Shown: piece after piece, positions 1-10,806 of the stretch
How the letters are laid out: every line of letters starts with the position of its first letter
Position numbering within the stretch: position 1 is the first letter of the stretch
NCBI RefSeq assembly: GCF_023101765.2
Contig: NC_064216.1
Coordinates: forward strand, 7,195,545-7,259,544
Source: Spodoptera frugiperda
Lineage: Eukaryota; Arthropoda; Insecta; Lepidoptera; Noctuidae
Length of the DNA: 64,000 nucleotides
Direction of reading: 5' to 3'
The notes under the pieces: model-generated
Database searches by the model: none
What the model was told of the DNA's origin: nothing
Seen by the model: only the letters and a program-made list of their open reading frames with translations
Made by a program: the position numbers and the translations under genes

Positions 1-2287
1 TATGATCAAAGAAATGATAATAAAGAAACTAATCTAAAGTAATACATAAGCTTGCATGTTTTTTTACCGATGCCTATGATAGTCATCAGAAGTTTGTCGT
101 TGACACCAATAACGGAAGAGATTTTATACAACAAATCGTACTGATACAACATTCTAGGTGATACAAAAAAGGTTGTAACAAAAGTAATTAAACGCAGACG
201 CAGACTACAGACAAGAACGAAACTAAAATTGATTGTCACAAATGGTCAACAAACTTAATTTAGTTCAAGTTCACAATTGAAAGTACTTTCAAGTAGTCTA
301 CATTTACATGCATTACGATAAAGCCTTTTTGGGAGAATTACAGGTTAATATAATTGGGGTTCTTTACCCTAATAGCAGATTTACGAAAGAAATTTACAAG
401 GCAGATATGAATGCGGCCGTCGATAGAGGGCGCTCTAAACGGCTCTCGCATGATAGCTAGACACGACAGTTGTTTTTTTAAAGACAACGTTTAAGTCTAC
501 ATAACAACAGATAGTAAAAACTGAATAAAATTAATGAAATAAAACGTTTTTTCTGGTTTTATTGATACTTAATAGTGCGGGACTATTAACTGTGAATCCA
601 ATTCACACTTGGCTGGGTGTTTTATTTTATCAATTTGACTGTTATAAATGACATTTTGTTAAGTAATTTGCATTTAGTTACTGATCGTTTTAACCATGTT
701 GCCAATCTCGGTATGCTCTTAAAAATCACGTAATGAAAAACTGGTTAATTTTAATTTTGTCTTCTTATCATAATGGTTTTATTTATCATTGGTTTATAAT
801 TATTAGGTGAAATTTTTACTGTTGACTAGCTGGCCCGGCAAACTTTGTACTGTCGGCAAACTTTGTACTGTCTAATAACAAATAATTCAAGATAAAATTT
901 GGCAAATCGGTCCAGCTGTTCTTGAGTTTTAGCGAGACTAACGAACAGCAATTGATTTATATAAAACATACTAATAGAGTATGTCATGGATGTACACAAA
1001 ACTGGTTTATCTAAAAAGACGTATGAAACATATTTTTTCACTTTTTTGAGTCTCAATTTTATTGAACATATATAGTGTGTCAACAAATCTATTCACAATT
1101 CTTATTAAGTCATTATTTCAATATCAGGTCATAATAGTAAAAACAACAATAATCCAAGTTGTTGACTTGCTATAGGCCAATAAGAATTCATAAACGTTTT
1201 ATGACTAAAGTGAAAATTGTCTCGCATTGAGCTAAAGTATATCAAATGGGGCTCCTAGATATTGAGAGTGGACATCGTAAACACTAGTTTATTATGATAT
1301 CAAGAATAAAACCAAAGAGGGGCTTGGTCCTTTATTTCTAAGGTGCTTGTCATTTGATATTTTAGTAGTGAGTGACCCAATTACCTCAGACATACTCTTT
1401 ATATTACTGATCATTATTTATTATGATTATGAGATGCAAATTGCATCGCAGTTACCATAACGTCGGTCGTATTCTCTACACCTCTCCAACAACAGTTTTA
1501 TGAGCTAACGTTTGCCTGTTAAACATGCAAGTGCCTGAAGGCTTCATATTAAATTAAATGTGATTGATCAAAACTTAATAGACAGTACTTAAAGAAAATA
1601 TGAGGCAGTCAACACATTTCCTAACGCGAACAATAATTGCTTTCTCAATTTGCATCGAGTAGTAAACGAAAATAATTAACAAAAACGGTAACGAAACCAA
1701 CCGCAAAAGTGGGTAGGTAAAGCTATCGGTAGTTTTTCAATAAGCAATAAATAATGCAACGCAACGGTGGCAGGCGCACGCGCCGCTAACAAGGCGCCCG
1801 CGCCGTGCGCCGTGCCATCGTTGTGCAACCTGCCCCACCCTGCGCAGGCGCGCGGACACTGAGCGCAACTCATAAGCGAATAGCGATATGCTAATTGTCT
1901 GTTACTAACAAAACCTTCGCCTTGTATTTGATACCAATTTTTGTGAATGGAAAGATCAGTCCATATTTTAATGTTAATCAGATCTATTAAAATAATTATT
2001 CATGTATTATGTAGTACTTTTATGTCGTCTAGGGTAGGTTACACATTAATATATTCAAATGAATGAACCTGTCTCGAGGAACATATTTGAATGCTGAAGA
2101 AGTAGTGTATGAATGGAAATCTCATTTAGAAGATTAATTTTAAAATATTAACCAGTAATAATTTTCTGATTACGTTCCATTGCTGTTAATATAGTACGCT
2201 TCATCATTTTCTAATAGTTTATGAAGAATAGAGATTCCTTACTTAAAATAATTTTTAAACCTTTTGCATGATGACCGAAAATAAAAT
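1..2287. other. Non-coding, downstream flank of ham
   Basis: AT-rich sequence with no convincing exon. It contains a perfect 16-bp palindrome at 277-292, an 18-bp tandem duplication at 836-871, and a GC-rich patch at about 1757-1865 that includes TGCGCAGGCGCG at 1841-1852. The short open frames here have no recognisable domain. Confidence 0.6.
836..871. repeat. Perfect 18-bp tandem duplication
   Basis: CGGCAAACTTTGTACTGT occurs twice head to tail with no mismatch (836-853 and 854-871). It is probably a recent replication-slippage event, with no sign of function. Confidence 0.9.
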
Positions 2288-2500
2288 CCATTCATCATCA
2301 TCATCATTATCATCAGCCGAGAGACGCCCACTGCTGAACAAAGGCCTAACCCAAAATCCATTCAATTTCGGATAATTACCGACTTCCGTTGTCTCTTGCA
2401 ACTTGGACCAGCTCCTTAGTGATACCGTTCTTGTCCGACTCCCGTGCCCACAATATGCTATAGCGGCTACTTCGTCCACTTTCTGTATCTATTAGATCAC
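2288..2500 (-). mobile_element. Non-LTR retrotransposon 3' end with (CAT)n tail, degenerate
   Basis: Read on the minus strand, a decayed coding-like stretch leads into a CAGCAGTGGGCGTCTC-type block and then a GATGATGATG microsatellite tail. On the plus strand this appears as CATCATCATCATCATTATCATCAGCC followed by CACTGCTGAACAAAGGCC. This arrangement is the common 3' end of lepidopteran RTE/CR1-like LINEs. The family assignment is from memory, not a database search. It is not functional: no reverse transcriptase remains. Confidence 0.65.
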
Positions 2501-4129
2501 TACGTCACATACCATATATAAAACTTAGCTAAACTTTTGCTATCAGTAGACTGATTAAAAAAACGATGGATTAGACTTATGTCCTCCAAACACGAGGTAC
2601 CTTTCTAATGCTGCCGTATTTCGATATCGACAGACGAAAACAAGATTCCACATATAGATAACGTCTTATTCATTAAGCTGGTAATTATTTTGGTTCAGGT
2701 GATTGTAGGCAACGGTCTTTGTTGGAGGCAATGAAGTAATTCGATCGGAATTTTGGCAACGAACTACACTTTATCTTCTGTGTAAATATACTGAAGTTAT
2801 TACATAATAAAAACGTTTATGCACATTAACTGGTACGTGTGTACTTGTACGTGGCGTTTAGTAGTTCTGATTAGATCAATTTTAATAGTTGGCCAACATG
2901 GCGGTCTAGATGGTGTTGGGCGGTTTCGTTTGTCGCAAATTAATGGCAATAAAGCATAATCATATCGTAAACGGCGTTCGTGAGGCTGCGCCGGCGCAGC
3001 TAGCCTCCGGGCGCCCTTCGATTCCAAGATGGCGCTCGAGTTTAATCGTATTTGCTGCTTTTTGCATAGTTTTTATGACAAATGGCTTTTTGTGTACAGT
3101 TTTTTGTTTTGTTGGACCCAGAAGCGTTTAGTCTATTGTGATAGGCCGTTTAATTCACTTCTAGAGTTCCTAGTTTGCGCCAATTTTTTTAGCATGACCT
3201 TCTATGTCGTGGGAGTTTAGTCAACCAGGAATTTGTGCTGTGATTGTGATATTCATCTCTGAATTACGTCTGTTTAGCTTTTGTTTGTTTTTAATCAGAT
3301 CAGTAACGATTGTGTTTTTATGGATGCTTTTTTCGTATAGTCACAGGATCAGATTTGTTACTGAAATCCGTGTTATACACCACATTGATGATCTTCTTTT
3401 TATATACGTATCATTATGTTTTTTGGCGGGTTACTACTGATTTTTTCATACAGTTTTCACAAATAGACTGGGTGAAAAATCTAGTTCTTTATGAGAATAT
3501 TAGATTTTATCAAACCTGAACACATATTATGTAAAAGCAGTGGTATATTTGTGAATGAAATAAAAATACAGGAGTAAAATATTTATTGTTATTTATTCAT
3601 TTTGACAAGGTATTCGGTGACCTTTGAACGACTAATAGGTATCAAAAGTATAAAACAATAAGGTAATAATCTCTATTAATTATACATTCTAGTGATAAGT
3701 TAAATAGCATCTCTTATGTGATTCAAACAAGATTTGGTACGAGTACTACGAAAACATTCATACTGTAGGTAACGTTGGCTTGGGAGAACAGAGACCAAAG
3801 TTGAAGGAAAATCGACCATAAAATCCTTTACTATTTTTGTAGGTAAGCTTTAGAAAATTAAAATTTCAATAAGGTTGAAATTAACTTTAATTCTACAGTT
3901 TTATTTGTTATTGACTTATGATATGCAATCGAGATTCAACCTTAAAATAGTAAGACTTTATGTTCGAGTTTTCCATTTTCCTGATGACTGATAACTGTTC
4001 TGCGAAACTTTTTATTGGACAGTAAGGCAAAATATAGGACTTTTATTTCTTAAAAAATAGGCAAGATTTAGGAGGTTTCCTATCGTTTCGCTTTGCATTT
4101 TCTGTCATAGGAAGTTTGGTACAAATAAT
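2501..4129. other. Non-coding with a small GC-rich island
   Basis: No exon is recognised. At 2890-3050 a GC-rich patch holds a perfect 16-bp palindrome, GCTGCGCCGGCGCAGC (2985-3000), and two ATGGCG (YY1/Pho-core) sites near 2898 and 3029. Overlapping plus-strand open frames between 2910 and 3519 are Phe/Ile/Leu-rich chance translations of T-rich DNA. Confidence 0.55.
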
Positions 4130-4180
4130 GTCATATACATCAACTGCCGGAATATGTCCACTGCTGGACAAATAAGGTAT
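4130..4180 (-). repeat. Short relic of a (CAT)n-type LINE tail
   Basis: The plus-strand block TGTCCACTGCTGGACAAATA at about 4147-4166 matches the conserved block next to the microsatellite tail of the element at 2288-2500. Only about 50 bases remain recognisable. Confidence 0.45.
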
Positions 4181-5533
4181 TGGAAATTAATTAATGGAAT
4201 AGAATAAAGTGTCATGCATTGACTCATTATCACAGAGTTATTCAATTTAGTATTTTAAGTTTACAACATAAATATTTTGTTGCATATTTTTTTGTGTATA
4301 AAATTTTTAATGCATGACATTATGTTTTAGATTTGAACTGAGATGGATGGTCGTTGACAAGATTGTGGTTGGATGTGGGATTTGGTTTTGGGATAAAGGG
4401 ATATAGTATCTATGTATGTCTATATGTAAATAATATATCAAGTCTACACTCGCAACAATCATAGAGATCTATCTATACTTACAGGAACGTTCAGATTAGT
4501 TCTTTGAGAGATTCATTTAACTGATACAAATATTTTCTCATTTATTGCTGTCCAGTAATAAATTAAATCACAGATTTGTAATTACATTAATTTAGTCATA
4601 ATTTTGGAATACGTACAATGTTTAAAACAATTCTGGAGTAATCTCTAATAAATGTATAATTTCTAATTAAAAAATCTCAATAAAATTGATAATAAAAATA
4701 TCTAATTTGCGTAATATTTTGAAACTTAACAAGTAAGGCAGGTTTACCACACGGGACTGCAACCCGTGGCAGGCGCCCAAAACGACAATAATTTACGCAA
4801 CATTCAGTATACATTATATACATATATAATTTCGAAAGTAAGATAATTTTTTAAAACAACTTTTCTAACATTTCGTAAAAAATATTTAATAATATCTTCA
4901 ATAAGCAACAAGTTATATTTTTATTGGTAACCGGCGTTTCCTCTCAGACTAATAATACTAATTATTTTACATCGAATAAAGCGAAATTTACAAAAAAAAA
5001 AATAGTACAAAGAAACTACTTACATCCGTACAGTACATCGATATAGCGTAACCTATTATAGCGAACACTCTCTGAACACTTAACATTAATTTTCTATTTA
5101 TGTCTTTACGACGAGGAATACATACACACTACATATTTCGTATAACTATCGGTAGAGAAAATTCGGTACGCATCCTAGCTACATACACTACAATAGCTTA
5201 ATATTTACATTAAGTACACGAGATTCAATATCACTTTATTTATAATACATATCCTAATAGCCGACTTGGTGGCAAGTACATTTACTTTCACTCGTTTGCG
5301 CCAATTCAATGTGCTAACGCGGTAACAATAATGGGTATTTACAGAATTGAAGATGCGTGATCATTACGATTGCATTGTTTGCTTAGTGATACAATTACTC
5401 GAGGCTTGACGTTCTGAAACATTTTCAATGTTTGCTTTGCATTTCCATATTGCCATTGCTCATTAAACAGATTTGTAACTAAAGTTGGCGCTTATCATTT
5501 ACTATTTGTTCAATTAATTCACACTCAATAAAG
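4181..5533. other. AT-rich ham downstream region, possible long 3' UTR
   Basis: No coding potential on either strand. Because ham is transcribed toward lower coordinates, part of this stretch could be 3' UTR if a poly(A) signal distal to 5534 is used. No repeat was recognised with confidence. Confidence 0.5.
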
Positions 5534-5539
5534 TTTATT
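5534..5539 (-). terminator. Candidate poly(A) signal AATAAA for ham
   Basis: A canonical AATAAA hexamer on the minus strand lies about 73 bases past the ham stop codon, followed by a short GT-containing stretch. Other minus-strand AATAAA hexamers at 5235-5240 and 4919-4924 could serve a longer 3' UTR. In AT-rich DNA such hexamers are common by chance, so the real cleavage site is uncertain. Confidence 0.4.
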
Positions 5540-5611
5540 AAAATACACAAGAGTCATTTGGATGCATCGACCAGATATTGTAACTGTGAAAGTGGTCAGC
5601 TCGTGTCACTA

Positions 5612-6417
5612 TCAGGTGTGGTCGGCGGGGCTCGCGGTGGCGGCGGCGGCGCGTCGACCCGGCGCCACGCGGCCCATGAACGATCTGATCTCCTCGAAGT
5701 ACGTCTCATCCGGAGACCGCCGGCGACCATCATCCCCGTTCTCCGCCTCGTGCTTCTTGAGATGCCTATCGAGATTGGTTTGTTGACCAAAGCAACGGTC
5801 GCAGTGACGACACCGGAACGGTCTTTCTTTGTTATGAATATTCCTCACATGTCGCTGCAAATTCGATGATATCGAAAACGAGCGCTCGCAATATTTACAG
5901 CGGTAGGGTTGCTCTCCCGTGTGCGTTCTTAAATGTCGAGTTAGATTAGCGCTGCGAGGAAATGCTTTCCCACAGTAGGAGCACGTATATCTGTCCCTTG
6001 CTCTAGGAGCTCCAGGATTTTGAGGCACTGGTGGAGCTCGAGGGGCTCCAGGGGCTAGTAGCGTAGCGGCTGCTGCAGGTAGGAAGGGATAGCGGCCGAA
6101 TGAAGCCGGTAGAGCTAGCGGCAGTCGTCGACAGAACTGTAGCAGCGCTGGGTGCGCGGGGTGAGCTGGGTGTGTGGGGTGAGTGGGGTGTGGCGGCGGC
6201 GAGGGTGTGATCAAGTTGCAGTTCTCGTCTTCGAGACGAGGTGGGCGTTTGTGCGTGACGCGCAGGTCGAGGGGCTCGTCGGCGCGGGGGCTGCTCAGCG
6301 GGCTGGGGTGGCGGTCGAGCGGGGATGCCGGTGGGGACGCGAGGCGGCGCGGCGCCGCGTGCTTTTCGCGCATGGCGGCCGCCGCGCACGCGCTCATCGG
6401 GCTCGTGCGCCACCGAC
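5612..6417 (-). CDS. ham: Hamlet (MECOM/PRDM16-family) zinc-finger transcription factor, 3'-terminal coding exon (partial)
   Basis: This is the last coding exon of a sequence-specific nuclear transcription factor. Numbering residues from the Met codon at 6397, the visible parts are: a CtBP corepressor-binding type motif, PLDLR, at 42-46; a low-complexity Pro/His/Ala linker at about 64-135; and three tandem C2H2 fingers at 137-159 (C139, C142, H155, H159), 165-188 (C167, C170, H183, H188) and 194-216 (C196, C199, H212, H216), joined by TGEQP and NKERP linkers. Helix sequences such as PRSANLTRHLRTHTGEQPY and GQQTNLDRHLKKH, plus the YFEEIRSFMG tail at 233-242, are diagnostic of the C-terminal finger cluster of MECOM, PRDM16 and Drosophila Hamlet. 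The stop is TGA at 5612-5614. The Met at 6397 is probably not the start: the frame stays open to an AG acceptor at 6418, so the exon begins at 6417 after a phase-1 intron. The PR domain and N-terminal fingers are absent and presumably lie in upstream exons outside the window. In flies Hamlet sets neuron identity in sensory lineages and modulates Notch responses. The exon is very GC-rich against AT-rich surroundings. Confidence 0.95.
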
Positions 6418-6446
6418 CTGGAACAATGAAACGAAAAACATGTTAG
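6418..6446 (-). other. Splice acceptor and branch-point-like sequence of the ham terminal exon
   Basis: On the minus strand the exon is preceded by a T-rich tract ending in TTCCAG, with the AG at 6419-6418. A CTAAC branch-point-like sequence at 6446-6442 lies about 25 bases upstream. The frame is open through the junction, and two exon bases complete a split codon (phase 1). The acceptor is inferred from sequence only; no transcript was available. Confidence 0.75.
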
Positions 6447-9400
6447 CCTTCACTCATATGACTTTATGATCTATTATTTGCAATAGAGATACCAAATCAA
6501 ATTTATTGATAGCAGTATGTACGCTAGAACTAATCATAATAATGATAGACCTGTCCCGGATCTGCCTCGCCGCCACAATAACGTCATGGTGAGGCAATCT
6601 GAACACAACAACTGATCACATTTTATTGATCAACTTTGCCCCTATCAGCAATATCCTCCAAGCACCGGTATGCTAAAACTTGTATAAATATTGCGAAATG
6701 ACGCGCTGCGGTGCGGCGGGGGTGGCCGGCTGATCGATGTCGGCTCCTACGCTCGCCTTCGACTCACGCCCACTTACTTGCGACATCGGTAACTAGAGCA
6801 CTTGCTACCGAAACCACCAAGTTTTTTGTTAATTATTAATACGCCTTTATAAAGCCAATATATTGCGTTCGAACCAGTTGCTTATGGAAGAGTTGCGAAT
6901 GCGATCGGCTGGCTAGAATCAGAATTGACATCCACGTAACAAGCTGCTCCACATGTTCAAGAAGTCTTGGGCATGCGCAAGTAAGCGATGAGTGAAATAA
7001 TTTATGCTTGTTACCGAACCTTGCCCCAGATGTGTCCGTCTAGTTTTTGCCCAATCTTGTGTATTCTCAACAATGGCTCTCACTTCGTGTAAAAGTGAAA
7101 TCGAAGGCACGAAATGACATGAAAGATACGAGTAAACGTTATTAAAGTGCTTTCCTTTCGCCATTTCATGCTTCTACCCACGTCGTGTTATAACAGATAG
7201 TGTTATAACAAAAATATTATCCGCCGATAATCGTGCAATAATAAATTGGACAACTTCATTGAAGATAGATCGGCGCGCGCCATCACCCACGTACGTCACG
7301 CGCATTGTTGGCGTGCGCCGGCGTCGATACATTTACATGTTAAACTACATTATGTTGTCATTACTCGGTACCGTGATCTATAATCGTTGTTGTCTCAATG
7401 CCGCTTGGTTTTCGGTACTCTTTGTTTTATAAGGCGATGTGCGCTGTAGCCGAACTCCGCAGCCGGTCAACTCCGTTCACAAGTAGACCGCGGTGACACT
7501 GATAGAGTGGTCCGATAGAGGCTCGGCTATCTGGCTAACTCGCAGCTTACTATTATAGATCGTGCTGCCCGAAACAATGTTAACTTATCTATGTAAAGAC
7601 GGAGTACTGTACTGGGTACATTCCGTTGCTGTAGGGTTAAGCTAATGCAATTTTATCGTGCCATTAACATAAAAAGTAAAAGCAAAACATCCTAATAGTG
7701 CTGCTACAAATTTGTTCGCTCACGCCTATACCCGACACGGGCTAATTTGCGCCAAAAGGAGCCGACATAAATCCTTTGAACAAGGGTCGGGCACAGACGT
7801 CAGGGAGGCCATATATGGCGCGGTCGTGAGCCCTCGGTTCCATACTTATGATTTGTGGCGCAGGCGCAGACGTGCCCCTTTTATGCAAGGATTAGGAGAA
7901 TAATTATGTTATGCAGACAATCAATATTAATCGATGGGCGAGAGCTGCGGATGTGGAACCATTTGCATTGAAAGAGAAAGGCAATTAACTGAGGTCAGTA
8001 TCTATACTGTTAAAGATTTTTGTATTGTTTCAAGTGTTAGAAGCTCTTCTCGTACGTTTTAGAGTGAGCTACGAAAGCTTTTATTAAGATTCTAAGACAC
8101 ATAATATAATTAACTTCACATCCTGTTTCAGTTAGATGAGATATATTACTAAATACAGTAATTATCGAGTTTAAAATAATAAAAGTCTAAGTTAGACGCA
8201 GGAAACATGAGAGAGCTTTTGCTGAAAGCTGTGTTCGGAAGCCGTAACTTGTGTTGCTGATGTTAGTGGTCCGGCTAAGCACAGTTGCACGTTTCGTAAG
8301 TAGCGTTTATAGCAGTTTAGCGCGCGCATCTCCGCTCAGTCACGACCCACTAATTACTGGTAATTAACGATGTTCGGGCGCGGCGTGACGCGCGCGCCGG
8401 TGGGCGGGGCCAGCGTCGTTATGTATGTTAATGTAAATAGCGTGGCCAATGAGAAACATCATGCCGCGCCGACGCTGTGATATATTAGCATTTGAATCGC
8501 TTATTCGTTCCGTCGACTCGTGCGCACACCGGCTGACCACTTTTGTGACTTTGTGTTATTCCATGCGTTTCGTAGTTCGTCCCACCTCGTTTCTTATGCA
8601 AAACAATAATAAATTACCGCGATTCGTTTTACTGTGCTCTGTGTATTTGGAATTCCGAACGTCGACGATAAACTATAGTAGCGATAAATTGCTTTATACA
8701 GTCCATGTAATGTAGGTATCATGTTAGAGGCGAGGTGTGAATGGGAATGAGATGTCGACTCTGTACTTGTACCTATCTAGAATTTGGTTTGAATTCCATT
8801 TTGAATCGAATCGAAATTATTAAATAACTTTACCTAACTACCTAAACGTTTATATTTACTAAAATATTGTATAATTCGCAATTTAATCTGACTTATTAGC
8901 TAAACATATTAATGTTAATATTTTATCGATAAATTATTATAATTTATTGCGCATAATGAGGCGTGATACGAGCCACGCAGTTCGATCAATCACGGCGATT
9001 AATTTAGTATGTATGTACAATGTATGTGTACATAGCACTATGTAGTTAGGTACAATAGTGTTTACTGAGTGAGCAGCCAATGGTAGTAGTCTCGCATGGC
9101 CGCCTGTCCGTAACACACGATGCTACGTTCATTCGTGACGCCTCGTTAACTTTACCTACAACGAACAATATGAACATAAACATTGACGTATTCTAAAGCA
9201 CAATTTATGTAACCACTTGACAGGTATATGAACAGCTTATCTCTATTAACATTCAATTTTACTTTTACACGCTTCACTGAAGTGATTTAGAATGCAATGA
9301 AAGTTTTAGCACATAATAAATATCCTTTCATTTTCGATCAACTTTGACACGTCAACACACGACAAATACCTTTATTTCAAAACAGCGATTCAGAGAATAT

Positions 9401-10740
9401 TTCAAGAGAATATTGTCAAAAAAAGCGTGAGTCGTTCAACAATGGGTCTAGAGCGGAGATTGCTCCACCGCCATTGCTACCGCGTATCGATAGAATGATT
9501 AATAAAAAAGTTGACGGCTTCCATAGGTCGCAACACTGCGTAGTCACGAAGCCGGTCCTTCGCAATGTTGCGATGAAATAAGTAATAAATCGCTGACTAT
9601 CGTCTTGCAAAAAAGAGGGAAAAATATTCGTGCGACTGCAATAGATGAAGTAAGCAATTTGTTAATAAATATTAGTAAACCTGCACTTGTATGTCTCGCT
9701 GCACAAACATGAGCGTAAAGTCAAGATTTTTTAGCTCAACTTGAGCTGCAAGCTAGCTAAATAAAGATAAGGTCTTGTTCATTACTGATACTGTAGATAA
9801 AAATATTGTTAATGGGTGCATTGGCAACATATTTACTAAAATTAGTAGTAGAAATCACATAAGTCATGTAGTCAATGGTCGACATTCCGTATGATATTCT
9901 CATACGATCGCGGTCGCAGCAGATTCACACGCACCGCCCGCTTTTTTAGACGGCATCGTATCGACAACCACGATCTTTGATTTATTTCACATCACTATTT
10001 TAGGAAACGCGTCGCGCCGATCGCCTTATGGCGAGATATGAAATTGCTCTGCGATGTATGTACTTAGAATCAGTAGTAAACGCCCGCTGCTCAGATGGAT
10101 CGATTATGTCCGCGGACGTATCATGTCGCGTATTATGCGGTCGATCGTTGCAAAACCCAGGCTTCAGTACTAAATCCTCCTGTTAAACGCACATTACTTA
10201 CACTATATTAGGTCATGCAATTTAAAGCTTCTTCATTGAATATTATCTTTTAGATGACAACTAGTTTGTTGCCTGTGCGAATTTATTTAGCATTAATGTC
10301 TCTTAACTAGACGCTGTCTTCGATACGCCATTTATTAAGATCGTGATGGAACGCAGTCGTAAATATTGGTGTCTTTCTTTAGCATATTCAATGATAGCTA
10401 TAGTTTATTGACAAAGGCCATAACGTGACCTGTGCGTGACATGGTAATGTGTTCGTGGGCACACAGACGCAAGCCTCATGTTACACTATATCGCGTTATT
10501 GTAATCGCGAGCCAATAAACTGCGCGAATGGACTCGCAATTCCGAAATTAAGTATTCAACACAGCCACCGATGTTCGAGTTGCCACGCGAAATAATTATC
10601 TAATCTATTATCGAATTGCATTTATGGACCAATCACAGCGGAATGTAACGTATTTTAGAGTGGGCATTTAATACACCTAGCGGGCCGATTCTGGCCAATG
10701 GCGGATTGATTTACCACGCATGCGCACTTATGACGATAAT
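6447..10740. other. Probable ham intron or 5' region, with CpG-rich islands
   Basis: No recognisable exon. GC-rich islands stand out at about 6695-6790, 7260-7330, 7730-7870 and 8260-8520, separated by AT-rich DNA. The 7730-7870 island holds a perfect CArG box and an NRF1-like site. An island near 8445 has a CCAAT box in GGCCAATGAG. A strong GTAAGT donor-like hexamer lies on the minus strand at 6777-6772, but no matching exon could be defined. The assignment to a ham intron is inferred from position and strand. Confidence 0.5.
7809..7818. promoter_or_regulatory. Perfect CArG box (SRF/MADS-type site)
   Basis: CCATATATGG matches CC(A/T)6GG exactly and is palindromic. It sits in a GC-rich, low-stop island at 7730-7870 that also has GGCGCAGGCGCA at 7857-7868. 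Binding is inferred from the consensus only. Confidence 0.4.
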
Positions 10741-10746
10741 GTTGTT

Positions 10747-10754
10747 TATAAAAG
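10747..10754 (+). promoter_or_regulatory. TATA-box-like TATAAAAG beside a GC-rich island
   Basis: TATAAAAG lies immediately upstream of a GC-rich stretch (10764-10815) that carries two Su(H)-type sites. No clear initiator was found about 30 bases downstream, and no transcript can be proposed. Confidence 0.25.
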
Positions 10755-10765
10755 TTGCGATTGCA

Positions 10766-10806
10766 TGTGGGAACCGGGGCGGCGGTGCGACGCGCGCCGT
10801 GGGAAC
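10766..10806 (+). promoter_or_regulatory. Pair of Su(H)/CSL (Notch effector) consensus sites
   Basis: TGTGGGAAC at 10766-10774 and CGTGGGAAC at 10798-10806 both match the YGTGDGAAM consensus exactly. They are in the same orientation, 32 bases apart, within a GC-rich island. Hamlet works in Notch-dependent sensory lineages in flies, so a Notch-responsive element in this locus is plausible but inferred. Confidence 0.45.

Noticed and set aside
2910..3519. Cluster of four plus-strand open frames
   Set aside because: They overlap in different frames, are Phe/Leu/Ile-rich from T-rich DNA, and show no family signature.
5558..5869. Plus-strand open frames antisense to the ham exon
   Set aside because: They are shadows of the GC-rich ham coding strand. 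They have no independent domain, and the minus frame is decisive because it encodes three intact C2H2 fingers.
6003..6413. Alternative minus-strand frame over the 5' part of the ham exon
   Set aside because: Low-complexity Pro/Arg/Ser translation of the same GC-rich DNA in another frame. It does not reach the zinc fingers.
9416..9610. Minus-strand 64-residue open frame near an AGCAATGGCGG site
   Set aside because: No domain, and neither a splice context nor a repeat match could be shown. It may be a conserved non-coding patch, but the evidence is too thin.
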